From Vulcanimicrobiota bacterium (GTDB taxonomy: Bacteria; Vulcanimicrobiota; Xenobia; Xenobiales; JADMJV01), in assembly GCA_017307785.1 (NCBI GenBank), contig JAFKGI010000007.1:62001-126000 (forward strand): a stretch of 64,000 nucleotides of DNA, read 5' to 3'. The position numbers and the translations under genes were made by a program. Under the pieces are notes generated by a model that saw nothing but the letters and a program-made list of their open reading frames with translations, did not search any database and had not been told where the DNA came from. Shown here in pieces: positions 44,535 to 53,088 of the stretch (position 1 is its first letter; every line of letters begins with the position of its first letter).

Positions 44535-45299
44535 ATGCAGCAACAATTGATCGGATGCCTCTGGGGGACCGCGCTCGGCGACGCCCTGGGACTCTGTCGC
44601 GAAGGCCTCAATCCTCGTCGCGGCCAGCGCCTCTATCCTGACCTGGACCGCTTCCAGTTGTTCGGCGGACGCGGCCTGGCCAGCGACGACACGGAGCATG
44701 CCGCCTTTACCGCCTGGGCCATCTCCGGCCAGCCGGACCCCGCCACCTTCGAGAGCCGCCTGCGGCATGCGTTTCAACGCTGGTTGGCCTGCCTGCCGGC
44801 TGGAATCGGTCTGGCCACCTTGCGCGCCGGCCTGATCCGCCGAGGCGTCTGCTCGGCCGGCAATGGACCCCTGATGCGCGTCCCGGTGCTGGCCGTGGCC
44901 GGACCAGAAAACCTGGAACCCTACCTCGAGATCAGCACGAGGATGACCCACACCGACCCGCGAGCCCTGGAGCGAGCTCGCCAACTCGCCCAGCTCACTC
45001 GCTACCTGCTCGGACGCATCCCCTGGCCCGACCTCCCGGGCCTTTCCGAGAATCCCGCCCAGACTCCGGAAGAATATGTCCAGGCCCAGGGTTGGAAAGC
45101 GGGCGTGAGCGGTTTCGTGGAGCACACCGCACCAGTGGTAATGCTGGCCGCCCTGCGCTATCGAGACGACTACCGCCAGGCCGTCCAATCGGTCATCCGC
45201 TGCGGTGGCGACACCGATACCACGGCAGCCCTGGTCGGCGCCATCGTGGGGGCTCGCCTCGGACCTCAAGCCCTACCGAGAGAATGGCTGCAAACTTAA
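44535..45299 (+). CDS. ADP-ribosylglycohydrolase family protein, C-terminal tail cut by in-frame TAA
   Basis: 254 residues. Metal-binding landmarks of the DraG/ARH family are present: GTALGDALG, SDDTE, TRMTHTDPRALE and CGGDTDTTAALVGA. The enzyme removes ADP-ribose from proteins or related substrates using Mg ions. After the TAA at 45297-45299 the same frame stays open for 46 more codons to a TGA at 45438, and encodes NYLESLAHKP and RNLLFGGAVLGYGFRRLLP, which closely resembles the usual C-terminal tail of bacterial family members. The stop therefore looks like a nonsense change or an error; the catalytic core is complete without the tail. Confidence 0.82.
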   Translation: MQQQLIGCLWGTALGDALGLCREGLNPRRGQRLYPDLDRFQLFGGRGLASDDTEHAAFTAWAISGQPDPATFESRLRHAFQRWLACLPAGIGLATLRAGLIRRGVCSAGNGPLMRVPVLAVAGPENLEPYLEISTRMTHTDPRALERARQLAQLTRYLLGRIPWPDLPGLSENPAQTPEEYVQAQGWKAGVSGFVEHTAPVVMLAALRYRDDYRQAVQSVIRCGGDTDTTAALVGAIVGARLGPQALPREWLQT

Positions 45300-45440
45300 G
45301 CGGACCGACCGCACAGCCTGAACTATCTGGAAAGCCTGGCTCACAAGCCCAAATTGGTCCCGATGCTACCCAGCCTGGGTCGCAACCTGCTTTTCGGCGG
45401 GGCCGTCCTCGGCTACGGATTTCGCCGACTGCTACCGTGA
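45300..45440 (+). other. untranslated in-frame C-terminal tail of the ADP-ribosylglycohydrolase
   Basis: 46 codons in phase with the upstream gene after its TAA, without further stops until TGA. The sequence RNLLFGGAVLGYGFRRLLP fits the family's terminal hydrophobic tail. Confidence 0.6.
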
Positions 45441-45444
45441 AGCC

Positions 45445-45663
45445 TTAACCGCCGCTCTGGCCGTCCCAGCGCTCCAGGGGAGTTTCGCCTTCCGCCAGCT
45501 TGCGCAGCCCGTCCGCCAACTCCAGCAGTTCCTCCCGGGTGACCCCGGACACGGCCAGCGCGCCGTCGGGCAAAACCAGTTTCACCTGGTAGGCGGCTCC
45601 CGCTACCTGCGCCGAGACTTCGACCCGGGCCTTGCCCAACATCCAACTACAGTTCTCTGCCAT
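45445..45663 (-). CDS. small hypothetical protein
   Basis: 72 residues, one small alpha/beta domain: strands ARVEVSAQVAG and YQVKLVLPDGALAVSG, then a helix REELLELADGLRKLAEG. AGG precedes the ATG at 7 bases. Possibly in one transcript with the gene at 45709. Family not recognised. Confidence 0.55.
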   Translation of the reverse strand: MAENCSWMLGKARVEVSAQVAGAAYQVKLVLPDGALAVSGVTREELLELADGLRKLAEGETPLERWDGQSGG

Positions 45664-45708
45664 CTACCTGTCTTAGGCGCCCGGCCGGGCGACCCTCTCT
45701 GGCGCAGG

Positions 45709-45894
45709 CTACTGAGTGGCGACGGTTTCGTCCGGCTTGCGTCCCCAGAGCTTCTTCTCCAGCTTGAGCAGCTGCTCTTTAAGAAGCCGGGATTTCTCAT
45801 CCACGTTTTTGCGCAGTTCTCTGCTGGAACGCATGCCGTCTTCCAGACCGCCGGTCTCTTCAGTCACGTTCTCGTCTTTGTCAGATTCGCTCAT
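45709..45894 (-). CDS. small charged coiled-coil protein
   Basis: 61 residues. Acidic N-terminus, then a basic helical stretch (DEKSRLLKEQLLKLEKKLWG). No hydrophobic segment. A short palindrome ACAGT-TTC-ACTGT lies just upstream of the start (45900-45912). Function unknown. Confidence 0.45.
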   Translation of the reverse strand: MSESDKDENVTEETGGLEDGMRSSRELRKNVDEKSRLLKEQLLKLEKKLWGRKPDETVATQ

Positions 45895-45953
45895 GCTTTA
45901 CAGTTTCACTGTCAAGCTGTCGCCCCCTCCTCCGACTTAATAGTAAATTCCAC

Positions 45954-46769
45954 CTACAGCAAACCCTCGGCCCGGGCCTGATGGATGGTGCGCACCGATG
46001 GTTGGAAGCCCAGACTGCGCGCCAGAGCACCGTCGGCGCGGCCTCTCCAGGGATGCACCAGCGGTTCCGAGCTCGGCGCCATCTCCGCACCACCAAACTG
46101 CACCAGCTCGTAGGCGGTGGTCGGCGCCTCGTCGACGATGTTCACGATCTTCCGGTCCAGAACCCCGCTCAGGGCCAGGCGCACGGCGATAGCCACGTCG
46201 CGGTGATGAATCAGGCTGAACGACCCCGCCGGATGCATCTGGAACTGGGCCAGCAAAGGAGCCAGGCTTTCGAGATGTCCGTCCTGCTCTCCGTAGACGA
46301 AGCTCAGACGCAGAATGCTCCAGTTCAAGCCGCTGGCCCGCAAATCGGCTTCGGCAGCCAGCTTGCTGGCCGGATAGGCCAGGCTGGGCCGGGCCTCGTC
46401 CTCCTCCAGGCCTGGACGGGCACCATCGACGTCGTAAATCATGCTGGTGCTGGCCATCAGGAAACGTGCCGCTGGAGCCGCTTTCTGGACGGCCGCGATC
46501 AAATGGCGCGTTCCCTGATGGTTGACGCTCCAGGTGGCCTGCTCGTCCTGGCTGCGGAACTGCGCGGCCAGATGAACGACCGCGTCCACCCCGCTCACCG
46601 CCGCTTCCCAGGCGCCAGGCTCCAGCAGATCGCCCTCCACACGGTGCGCGCCTCTGGGAGCTTCTTTGCCAGCCCGCAGCAGCGCCCGGCATTCATGACC
46701 GTCGGCGATCAGCCTGGGCAACAGGCGGGTCCCTACCAGACCCGAACCCCCGGTCAGCAGGATCACCAT
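45954..46769 (-). CDS. NAD-dependent epimerase/dehydratase family protein
   Basis: 271 residues. Extended SDR: Rossmann motif TGGSGLVGTRLL, HLAAQ, the Ser/Thr of ASTSMIYD and the catalytic YPASK. Substrate unknown. Its start overlaps the stop of the SDR gene at 46763 by 7 bases, so the two are co-transcribed and co-translated. Confidence 0.88.
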   Translation of the reverse strand: MVILLTGGSGLVGTRLLPRLIADGHECRALLRAGKEAPRGAHRVEGDLLEPGAWEAAVSGVDAVVHLAAQFRSQDEQATWSVNHQGTRHLIAAVQKAAPAARFLMASTSMIYDVDGARPGLEEDEARPSLAYPASKLAAEADLRASGLNWSILRLSFVYGEQDGHLESLAPLLAQFQMHPAGSFSLIHHRDVAIAVRLALSGVLDRKIVNIVDEAPTTAYELVQFGGAEMAPSSEPLVHPWRGRADGALARSLGFQPSVRTIHQARAEGLL

Positions 46770-47515
46770 GGCAGCGTACCCATAGTGGCGTGGGTGAAGG
46801 TCCCGGTCGGCCCGTCCGCCCCGAGCAAGGCCATTTTGACCGCTTGAGCGGCGCCCTCTTCGACCGTCTCGGTGCCCTCGAAAGCGTTCAGGTTGGTTTT
46901 GGTGAAGCCTGGGGAGACGGCGTTCACCTTGATTCCCTCTCTTTCCAACTCGACCGCGAAAGCCACCGTGATGGCATTCATCGCCGCCTTGGAAGCGGGG
47001 TAGACGGGCCCGAACATGGGCCGGTGGGCAAAAGCCGGGTCGCTGTTGAGCGTGAGCGAGCCTGCACCGCTGGAAACGTTGACGATGCGCGCGGCCGTGG
47101 ATTTGCGCAGCAACGGCAGCATCACCTGGGTCACCGTCAAAACCCCGAACGCGTTGGTCTCCCAGACGGCCCGCACTTCATCCAGTTTGGCCTTGCTGGC
47201 GCTGGTGGACTGCACGAACTCGAGCAGGGACATTTCGGGCGTCTTGCTGATGTTGGAAATGGCCGCGTTGTTGATGAGCACGTCCAGGCGACCGAACTCT
47301 TTCTCGACCAGGGCGCCGGCGGCCAGCACGGAAGTCTGGTCGGTCACGTCCAATTGGATGGGGCGGGCGTCGCCTGGAATCGTCTGGGCGGCGGCCTGAC
47401 CGCGCGCCAGGTCTCGGGAGCCGACCAGCACGGTGTAACCGTGCGCAGCCAGGTCTTTAGCAATCTGCAGGCCAATCCCCTGATTGGCCCCGGTGATGAG
47501 TGCGATAGTTTTCAT
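46763..47515 (-). CDS. short-chain dehydrogenase/reductase
   Basis: 250 residues from the ATG at 47515. Classical SDR: TGANQGIG cofactor motif, LDVLINNAA, catalytic Ser in IVNVSSGAG and YPASK. The frame extends upstream to 47863 but that part lies in the divergent AraC gene. A TATAGT hexamer ends 6 bases before the ATG. First gene of a two-gene unit, divergent from a regulator that probably controls it. Confidence 0.9.
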   Translation of the reverse strand: MKTIALITGANQGIGLQIAKDLAAHGYTVLVGSRDLARGQAAAQTIPGDARPIQLDVTDQTSVLAAGALVEKEFGRLDVLINNAAISNISKTPEMSLLEFVQSTSASKAKLDEVRAVWETNAFGVLTVTQVMLPLLRKSTAARIVNVSSGAGSLTLNSDPAFAHRPMFGPVYPASKAAMNAITVAFAVELEREGIKVNAVSPGFTKTNLNAFEGTETVEEGAAQAVKMALLGADGPTGTFTHATMGTLPW

Positions 47516-47527
47516 GGGCCCACTATA
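47516..47527 (-). promoter_or_regulatory. -10 hexamer of a leaderless start
   Basis: On the minus strand TATAGT, six bases, ATG at 47515; no Shine-Dalgarno sequence. Confidence 0.45.
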
Positions 47528-47587
47528 GACCCGCGTGGGTGGATGTTCTACAATAGAAAATCCTAAATTCTTGTCCAGGAGTCCGGC

Positions 47588-48487
47588 ATGCTGGTCGATC
47601 CGCTGGCCCAGGTTGTTTCTCTGCTGCAACCGAGCGCCGCCTTTTCCAAAGTCGCCACGGGAGCCGGCGCCTGGAGCGTGCAGCGCTCGGAAGCTGGTCG
47701 CCCTTTTTACTGCGCCGTGCTGGAAGGCGGCTGTCGCCTGCTGGCTCAAGGCCACCCGCCTCTGGAACTGCAGGCCAACGACTTCGTGCTCATCCCGGCC
47801 GTCCACGACTTCACCATGGCCAGCCTGCAGCCCGCCCGCGATTACGAATACCTGCCCCACCACATCGCCGACGGGGTGGTCCGCCTCGGCGACCCCGAGG
47901 CCCCCGCCGACGTTCGCGTTATGATCGGCTACTGCCAGTTTGCCTCTCCCGACTCCGAGCTACTGGTTTCGCTACTTCCCCGCCTCATCTATGTCCACGG
48001 GGAAAAACGGCTGGCCACGCTGGTGGAATTGGTCCGGGACGAATCGCGATCCCAGCGCCACGCCCGCGAGGTCGTGCTGGAAAGATTGCTGGAAGTGCTC
48101 TTCATCGAAGCCCTGCGCTCCAGCGCCGGATTAGCCGGCTCCCAGGGCCTGCTGCAAGGCCTCTCGGACGAGAGCCTGGCTCCGGCCATCCGCAGCATGC
48201 ACGAGAATCCGGCTCATCCCTGGACCATCGCCGAACTGGCCCGTGCCGCCCGTCTCTCGCGGACCGTTTTCTTCGATCGCTTCAGCCAGCTGGTGGGCAA
48301 AACCCCCAAAGACTATCTGCTCTCCTGGCGCATGGCTCTGGCCAAACGAATCCTGCGCCGGGAGCCGCTCTCGGTGGCCGAAGTGGCCGAGCGCGTCGGC
48401 TATAGCTCCGCCAGCACCTTTACCGTCGCCTTCACCCGCTTTGTCGGCCTCCCCCCCGCTCGCTTCGCCCGGGACAACCCGCTCTAG
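47588..48487 (+). CDS. AraC-family regulator with cupin sensor domain
   Basis: 299 residues. The N-terminal 160 residues resemble the cupin-type AraC_binding domain (FYCAVLEGGCRLLAQG, LQANDFVLIPA). The C-terminal DNA-binding domain has both helix-turn-helix units: WTIAELARAARLSRTVFFDR and LSVAEVAERVGYSSASTFT. CAGGAGT precedes the ATG. Divergent from the SDR pair with 72 bases between, the usual arrangement for regulator and target. Confidence 0.9.
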   Translation: MLVDPLAQVVSLLQPSAAFSKVATGAGAWSVQRSEAGRPFYCAVLEGGCRLLAQGHPPLELQANDFVLIPAVHDFTMASLQPARDYEYLPHHIADGVVRLGDPEAPADVRVMIGYCQFASPDSELLVSLLPRLIYVHGEKRLATLVELVRDESRSQRHAREVVLERLLEVLFIEALRSSAGLAGSQGLLQGLSDESLAPAIRSMHENPAHPWTIAELARAARLSRTVFFDRFSQLVGKTPKDYLLSWRMALAKRILRREPLSVAEVAERVGYSSASTFTVAFTRFVGLPPARFARDNPL

Positions 48488-48502
48488 GGCGAACCAGCCT
48501 AT

Positions 48503-50041
48503 TCATTCGTCCTCTTCCCTCTCCAGAGACTTACCGTGAAAAGCGTAGGGCTGAAAATCCTCGCCCAGATTCCTTGAAATCAGCCGCGACAAGGTGGTGG
48601 CCTTCAAAAGCTCCACTTCGTCGCGCAGCTCCGGGTCATTCTCATAGTAGAAGCGGTCGCCGTCTCGCAGTCGGGCAAATTGATCGGCCACAATGGCGGC
48701 CACCGTCGTTCCCACCGCCGCGCCATCGGCATTGGGTTCGGCCAACAGACCCACCCAGGCGTCCAACTTCTCGATGGATCCGTAGACCTGCTGCAGCCTG
48801 GCCGCCTGCTCACTCTCACCCGTCAGCTCCTCGAAGCTGGTGTAGGCGGGCAAACCGTAACTCTGACGGAGGCGATTGAAGTCCGGCAGTCCTTGTTCGC
48901 GACCGCGCGCGATGTTGATGGCGCCCAAATCCAGACCGCCCGCGCCCGGAGGCCCAAACAGGAAATTGCGAACCTCGTCCACCATCTCCAGGTCGGTGGC
49001 CTGCTGCACGTAGTCGGCCGCCCCGCGCAGTACGGGAGCCACGCCACCCTCGTCGAAGGTTTTCGCCGGACGGAAGTAGACTTCCCGAAGCTTGACGTCG
49101 CCCTGAGCCAGCATGTCGCCGTTGGGCTCGTTGCGAAAGATGGTGCTGCCCAGCTGGCTATGACCCAACCGGAAAGCCGCCGTCACGAACTCCACGTTCA
49201 GTCGGGCATCCACACCTGACTGATACCCCTTATAAGCCGGCACTCGCTGATGCCCGATCAGGTTGGGTAGATATTCCTCGTAGGTAATCGCCTGAACCAG
49301 CGCTCCCACTCGCTTGCGCGCCGCCTGATAGAGCTTCTCGTCATCCCAGTCGGGGTGCTTCTCGGCCAACACTCCGGCCACCCGGTTATGCTCGCGCAGG
49401 AAAACCGTGTGCAGACCCAGCAAAACCGGATTCTCGCTCGACCTCACGTCACCGGCCACCGTGAGACTCTCGGGCGGAGCGTGCACGTCGTTGTCGTTGG
49501 GCAATCCCAGGGTGTTGAGGGGCAAATTGTCGCCCTCGCCGGTCAGCATACGCCCGCCTTCATGCGTGCGCAAAGCCTGCGCGCGCTTGGCGTGACTGCC
49601 ATAAACCATCGAAGCATCCAGCCATCCTGTATTCTTATTCCAGGGCTGCTGAGGCCGATGGGTGGCCGAAAAGGGGATGTAGGCCTGTCCCGTGGAGTTC
49701 GGATCAAACCAAGGGTCGCCGGCCGGCACGGGAATCTTCTCGGTCTGACTTTGCACCTTCGCATTGTCGGTCAAATCGTGGTCGATGAACTGACCCCACC
49801 CCCACAGCAGGCCCGACCAGTGGACCACATCCGGCTTGTCGACCTTCTGAGCCAGCACCGCATTGCTGATCTCCCGCGGATTGGGACGGCCCTCGGCCAC
49901 CTGAAACTCGCTGCGCCGCACAAAACTGGCGCCGACCTGGTTCTCCAGCTCCGGGTGCTCCAGATTGTTGCCACGTCCGTCGTAGCTTCGATTGTTAGCG
50001 GTCGGCGCCGAGGGCGGCCGGTTGGAAAAGGGTTGAATCAT
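48503..50041 (-). CDS. animal-type haem peroxidase
   Basis: 512 residues from the ATG at 50041 (AAGGTGG upstream). Peroxidase-cyclooxygenase landmarks: distal His in GWGQFIDHDLT, FSATHRP, GWLDASMVYGS, FLREHNRVA, proximal His in AFRLGHSQLG and IARGREQGLPDFNRLR. These enzymes oxidise halides or phenols with peroxide and bacterial members are usually exported. No Sec or Tat signal is seen; the N-terminus is instead polar and disordered (PFSNRPPSAPTANNRSYDG), like the small proteins of this window. Function: peroxidase, substrate unknown. Confidence 0.88.
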   Translation of the reverse strand: MIQPFSNRPPSAPTANNRSYDGRGNNLEHPELENQVGASFVRRSEFQVAEGRPNPREISNAVLAQKVDKPDVVHWSGLLWGWGQFIDHDLTDNAKVQSQTEKIPVPAGDPWFDPNSTGQAYIPFSATHRPQQPWNKNTGWLDASMVYGSHAKRAQALRTHEGGRMLTGEGDNLPLNTLGLPNDNDVHAPPESLTVAGDVRSSENPVLLGLHTVFLREHNRVAGVLAEKHPDWDDEKLYQAARKRVGALVQAITYEEYLPNLIGHQRVPAYKGYQSGVDARLNVEFVTAAFRLGHSQLGSTIFRNEPNGDMLAQGDVKLREVYFRPAKTFDEGGVAPVLRGAADYVQQATDLEMVDEVRNFLFGPPGAGGLDLGAINIARGREQGLPDFNRLRQSYGLPAYTSFEELTGESEQAARLQQVYGSIEKLDAWVGLLAEPNADGAAVGTTVAAIVADQFARLRDGDRFYYENDPELRDEVELLKATTLSRLISRNLGEDFQPYAFHGKSLEREEDE

Positions 50042-50269
50042 GGGGTCCACCTTCAAATTTTTAGGCTCAACAGAACTTGCCAGCCTATTTTGGCCCACCT
50101 GAACAAATCCTTCTCACCCACAAAACTCGTAGGCGAATTCAGTAAATACGCTCAGATTCGAGAACATTGACATGACCCCAGTGTTCATGCTAACCATAAC
50201 ACCATACAGTCCAAGACGAGCTCTACCCGCCCCACTGGGAGTTTATCCCCCAATTAAGGTTTACCTGAT

Positions 50270-50325
50270 AAAACTTGACAACAAAGTTTTGCCCGAACTA
50301 AACTGCCTACAAAATTTTATGGGAG
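50270..50325 (+). promoter_or_regulatory. promoter, operator-like inverted repeat and RBS of the siderophore operon
   Basis: TTGACA (50275-50280), 18-base spacer, TAAACT (50299-50304). An inverted repeat AAAACTT/AAGTTTT (50270-50276 and 50284-50290) overlaps the -35 box. Another palindromic stretch, AGGTTTACCT, lies just upstream. GGGAG at 50321-50325 precedes the TTG start by 10 bases. Neither repeat matches the Fur or IdeR consensus well. The whole gap 50042-50335 is AT-rich and holds nothing else I can name. Confidence 0.55.
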
Positions 50326-50335
50326 TCCAGACCCT

Positions 50336-51490
50336 TTGATCTTTCTCTGCCACGTTCCCACGCCGGCCATCCGCGACGGATTTCTGCCAGCCGCCCAAAG
50401 CCTGGGCCGCGAAGTGATTCTACTCACCGACAAACCCGAACAGCACCAGGACTATTCCCAGCGCGTGTTGGCCTGCGACGTCTTCAATCCTATGGCCGTG
50501 GTCGACTGCATCACCCAGCACAACCTGCCCGTCGAAGCCGTCTTTTCCAACAGCGATCATCTGCAGACTCAGACGGCCTGGGTCGGCCAATTCTTCGGTG
50601 TGCCTCATAAATCGCCCAGAGCATGTTATCTGGCCAAAAACAAAAGCCTGATGCGCCAGGAACTCGCCCGTCTCGGACTCGAGACCATCTGGTACCGCCA
50701 CTTCCACAGCTTCGAGGAGCTGAAGGCAGCCCCACACATCCCCTTTCCCTGCGTGGCCAAGCCCATCAAGGGCGTGGCCAGCATCGACGTCAAGTATCTG
50801 GCCAATCCGCTGGAGCTGATCGAATTCGCCGAATATTTCTGGAAGAAGCAGCAGCAGCCGTTGCTTTTGGAAGAATACCTGCCCGGCAACATCTACTCGG
50901 TGGAAACTCTGAACGGCCATCTGTTGGGCGGCTTCACCTGCACCCTGACCGAGCTGCCCTACTTTATCGAAACCGGCGCGCGCTGGGGCGTTCCCCCCGA
51001 AGGCGCCGCCTACGTGATGCGCGCTCTGGAGGCGGTAGGAGCCACTTTCGGCGCCTGCCACACCGAGCTGGTGATGACTGCTCAGGGTCCTCGCATCATC
51101 GAGATCAACTATCGCAGCATCGGCGACCAGAGCGACTTCATGCTCGACAACCTGAGTGGTGGAAGCTACTTCGAAAACGTGCTGCGCACCTCACTGGGAG
51201 AGACCATCCAGCCTCCGGTGATCGACTCCGAACTCCATTCCATCGCCCATTACCTGTTCGCCGAGCGGGCCGGTAAGCTCAGCGACGCTCCCGGGGGTTT
51301 TGTCGAAGAGCGGGAAGGCTGCGCGGTTCACTACGTGCCCACCAAGCAGGCCAGCGACGTCATCGACCTGACCCACTCCAACAAAGACTATCTGGGCATG
51401 CTGCACGTCACCGGACAGGGCAAGCAGCGGGTGGAAGAACTGCTCGAAAAAGAACTGGAACGCCTGAAGGCTGGTTTCCAATGGGCCTAG
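50336..51490 (+). CDS. pvsA: ATP-grasp ligase, vibrioferrin PvsA-like
   Basis: 384 residues from a TTG start supported by GGGAG and by the promoter just upstream. ATP-grasp features: FPCVAKPIKGVASIDVK (lysine in the ATP site), PLLLEEYLPGNIYSVE and the metal-binding end GPRIIEINYRSIGDQSD. First gene of a tightly overlapping operon with the order ATP-grasp, NIS synthetase, MFS, NIS synthetase, PLP decarboxylase, the same as pvsABCDE. In that pathway the enzyme forms an amide between an amino acid (alanine) and the citrate part. Assignment rests on context as much as on sequence. Confidence 0.78.
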   Translation: MIFLCHVPTPAIRDGFLPAAQSLGREVILLTDKPEQHQDYSQRVLACDVFNPMAVVDCITQHNLPVEAVFSNSDHLQTQTAWVGQFFGVPHKSPRACYLAKNKSLMRQELARLGLETIWYRHFHSFEELKAAPHIPFPCVAKPIKGVASIDVKYLANPLELIEFAEYFWKKQQQPLLLEEYLPGNIYSVETLNGHLLGGFTCTLTELPYFIETGARWGVPPEGAAYVMRALEAVGATFGACHTELVMTAQGPRIIEINYRSIGDQSDFMLDNLSGGSYFENVLRTSLGETIQPPVIDSELHSIAHYLFAERAGKLSDAPGGFVEEREGCAVHYVPTKQASDVIDLTHSNKDYLGMLHVTGQGKQRVEELLEKELERLKAGFQWA

Positions 51491-53088
51491 CCGAAACCCA
51501 ACCCTACCTGGTGGGCCGCCTGCTGGACACGTTCCTGCGCGAGGACCTCTTTGCCATGAGTTCCCAGGCTACGGTTCAATCCGCACCGGAAGGCTATCCC
51601 CGCCTGTCCGACCACTGGCTACGCTACCGCTGGGACGACCACAAAACCTGGTGGATACCGGTTCTTCAAGATGCGCCCCTGCAAAAATGGCGTAGCGCCG
51701 CCCCGCTGGTGGTGGAAGAAAGTTCTGGCCGTTCCCTGACGACCGTGGACGAAGTGCTTCTTCCCGCGCTGGAGCGTGTCGACGAGCGCGAAGCCTTGCT
51801 TCAGGAGGTAGCCTGCGCTCTGGATCACCGTCAGCGGACGGAAAGCGCCCGCCTGCAGTGGTTCGCCAGCCAGCCCACCCGTAACTTTCAGCACTGGTGG
51901 CAAAGCCTGGCCTTCTATGAGCGTCTGGCCAGCTTCCAGGACCACCCTTACTATCCTACGGCTCGGGCCAAAGTAGGGCTGGACGGTCAGGCCCTGCGAC
52001 TGTACGCCCCGGAATTCGCGCCCACCTTCCGCCTGCGCTGGCTGGCTGTGCCCGTGCAGTCGGTGCAGGGCGAACTTCCCGCCCACTGGCCTCGGAGTGA
52101 GCAATTCCTCGGTGTGCCCGTGCATCCTCATACCGCTCCTCAACTTACCCTTCCCGAAGGAGCTTACTGGCTGCCCGTGGACGATTGGCAAGTGCAGCCC
52201 ACTCTATCGGTACGGACCGTCAGTCTGGTCGAGCAGCCAGATCTACACCTCAAGCTGCCACTGCTGATGCGTTCTTTAAGCTACAAGAACTTACGAAAGA
52301 TCCGGCCGGACACCATCGCCGACGGACACACCGTTCAGCAGATACTGGCCCAACGCGTGGGGTCCGACTGCTTGCTCACCGACGAGAGCACCGGCTTTTC
52401 CGTCGACGGTCGCGCCGACCTGGGCGTCATCGTCCGCCGCTATCCGGATTTCAAGAACGCCACCGTGCTTCCGGTTGCCGCCCTGCTGGCTGCCGACCCC
52501 GAAGGCGGTAGCGTATTGCAGAACCTCGTCCGCACTCATTTCGACGACAGTGAACAGGCCTTCTTCGAGACCTACCTGGAGCTGACGCTTCGAATTCACG
52601 TGGACCTCTGGGTCAAGCACGGCATCGCGCTGGAATCCAACCAGCAGAACACTCTGCTAGTGCTGGAAGACAAAGGCTGCCTCAAGCTCTGTCTCAAAGA
52701 CAACGATGCGGCCCGCATCTACGAGCAAGTCGCCCAGACCGGAGCGACCTTCGTCGACCCCTGCATTCGGGTCAACGACTGGCTGCCCATCGCCCAGATG
52801 TTCATCACCATCACCCTGCAACTGAACATCATGCCGCTGATTGAAGCCTCCAGCCGGCCCGCCCATTACTACGCCCTGGCTCGTCAACTGCTGGAACGCC
52901 AGCTGGCCACTTACGCGCCCGACCTGGTGGCGGCCAGCGGCATCCGACAGCAACTGCTGGAGAGCCCTCAGCATCCGGTCAAGTATCTCTTCAGCGCCGG
53001 AACTCTGTTCTCCAAGCAGCGCACCGGAGCGGCCGATATCAACAAACACTACGGATGGACCGGTTCCAACCCACTGCACCATGCGTAG
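51481..53088 (+). CDS. pvsB: NIS siderophore synthetase (IucA/IucC family), PvsB-like
   Basis: 535 residues. IucA/IucC landmarks: DHPYYPTARAKVGL (ATP-binding HP...K-G motif), FRLRWLAVP, KLPLLMRSLSYKN region, and GIALESNQQNTLLVLE, where the usual EAHxQN reads ESNQQN. FhuF-like C-terminal part. The enzyme adenylates a carboxylate and condenses it with an amine or alcohol. The start overlaps pvsA by 10 bases. By position it matches PvsB, thought to add the 2-oxoglutarate-derived part of vibrioferrin. Confidence 0.82.
   Translation: MGLAETQPYLVGRLLDTFLREDLFAMSSQATVQSAPEGYPRLSDHWLRYRWDDHKTWWIPVLQDAPLQKWRSAAPLVVEESSGRSLTTVDEVLLPALERVDEREALLQEVACALDHRQRTESARLQWFASQPTRNFQHWWQSLAFYERLASFQDHPYYPTARAKVGLDGQALRLYAPEFAPTFRLRWLAVPVQSVQGELPAHWPRSEQFLGVPVHPHTAPQLTLPEGAYWLPVDDWQVQPTLSVRTVSLVEQPDLHLKLPLLMRSLSYKNLRKIRPDTIADGHTVQQILAQRVGSDCLLTDESTGFSVDGRADLGVIVRRYPDFKNATVLPVAALLAADPEGGSVLQNLVRTHFDDSEQAFFETYLELTLRIHVDLWVKHGIALESNQQNTLLVLEDKGCLKLCLKDNDAARIYEQVAQTGATFVDPCIRVNDWLPIAQMFITITLQLNIMPLIEASSRPAHYYALARQLLERQLATYAPDLVAASGIRQQLLESPQHPVKYLFSAGTLFSKQRTGAADINKHYGWTGSNPLHHA

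Noticed and set aside
50240..50290. Fur or IdeR/DtxR box before the siderophore operon
   Set aside because: AGGTTTACCT and the AAAACTT repeat do not fit the spacing or consensus of either site.
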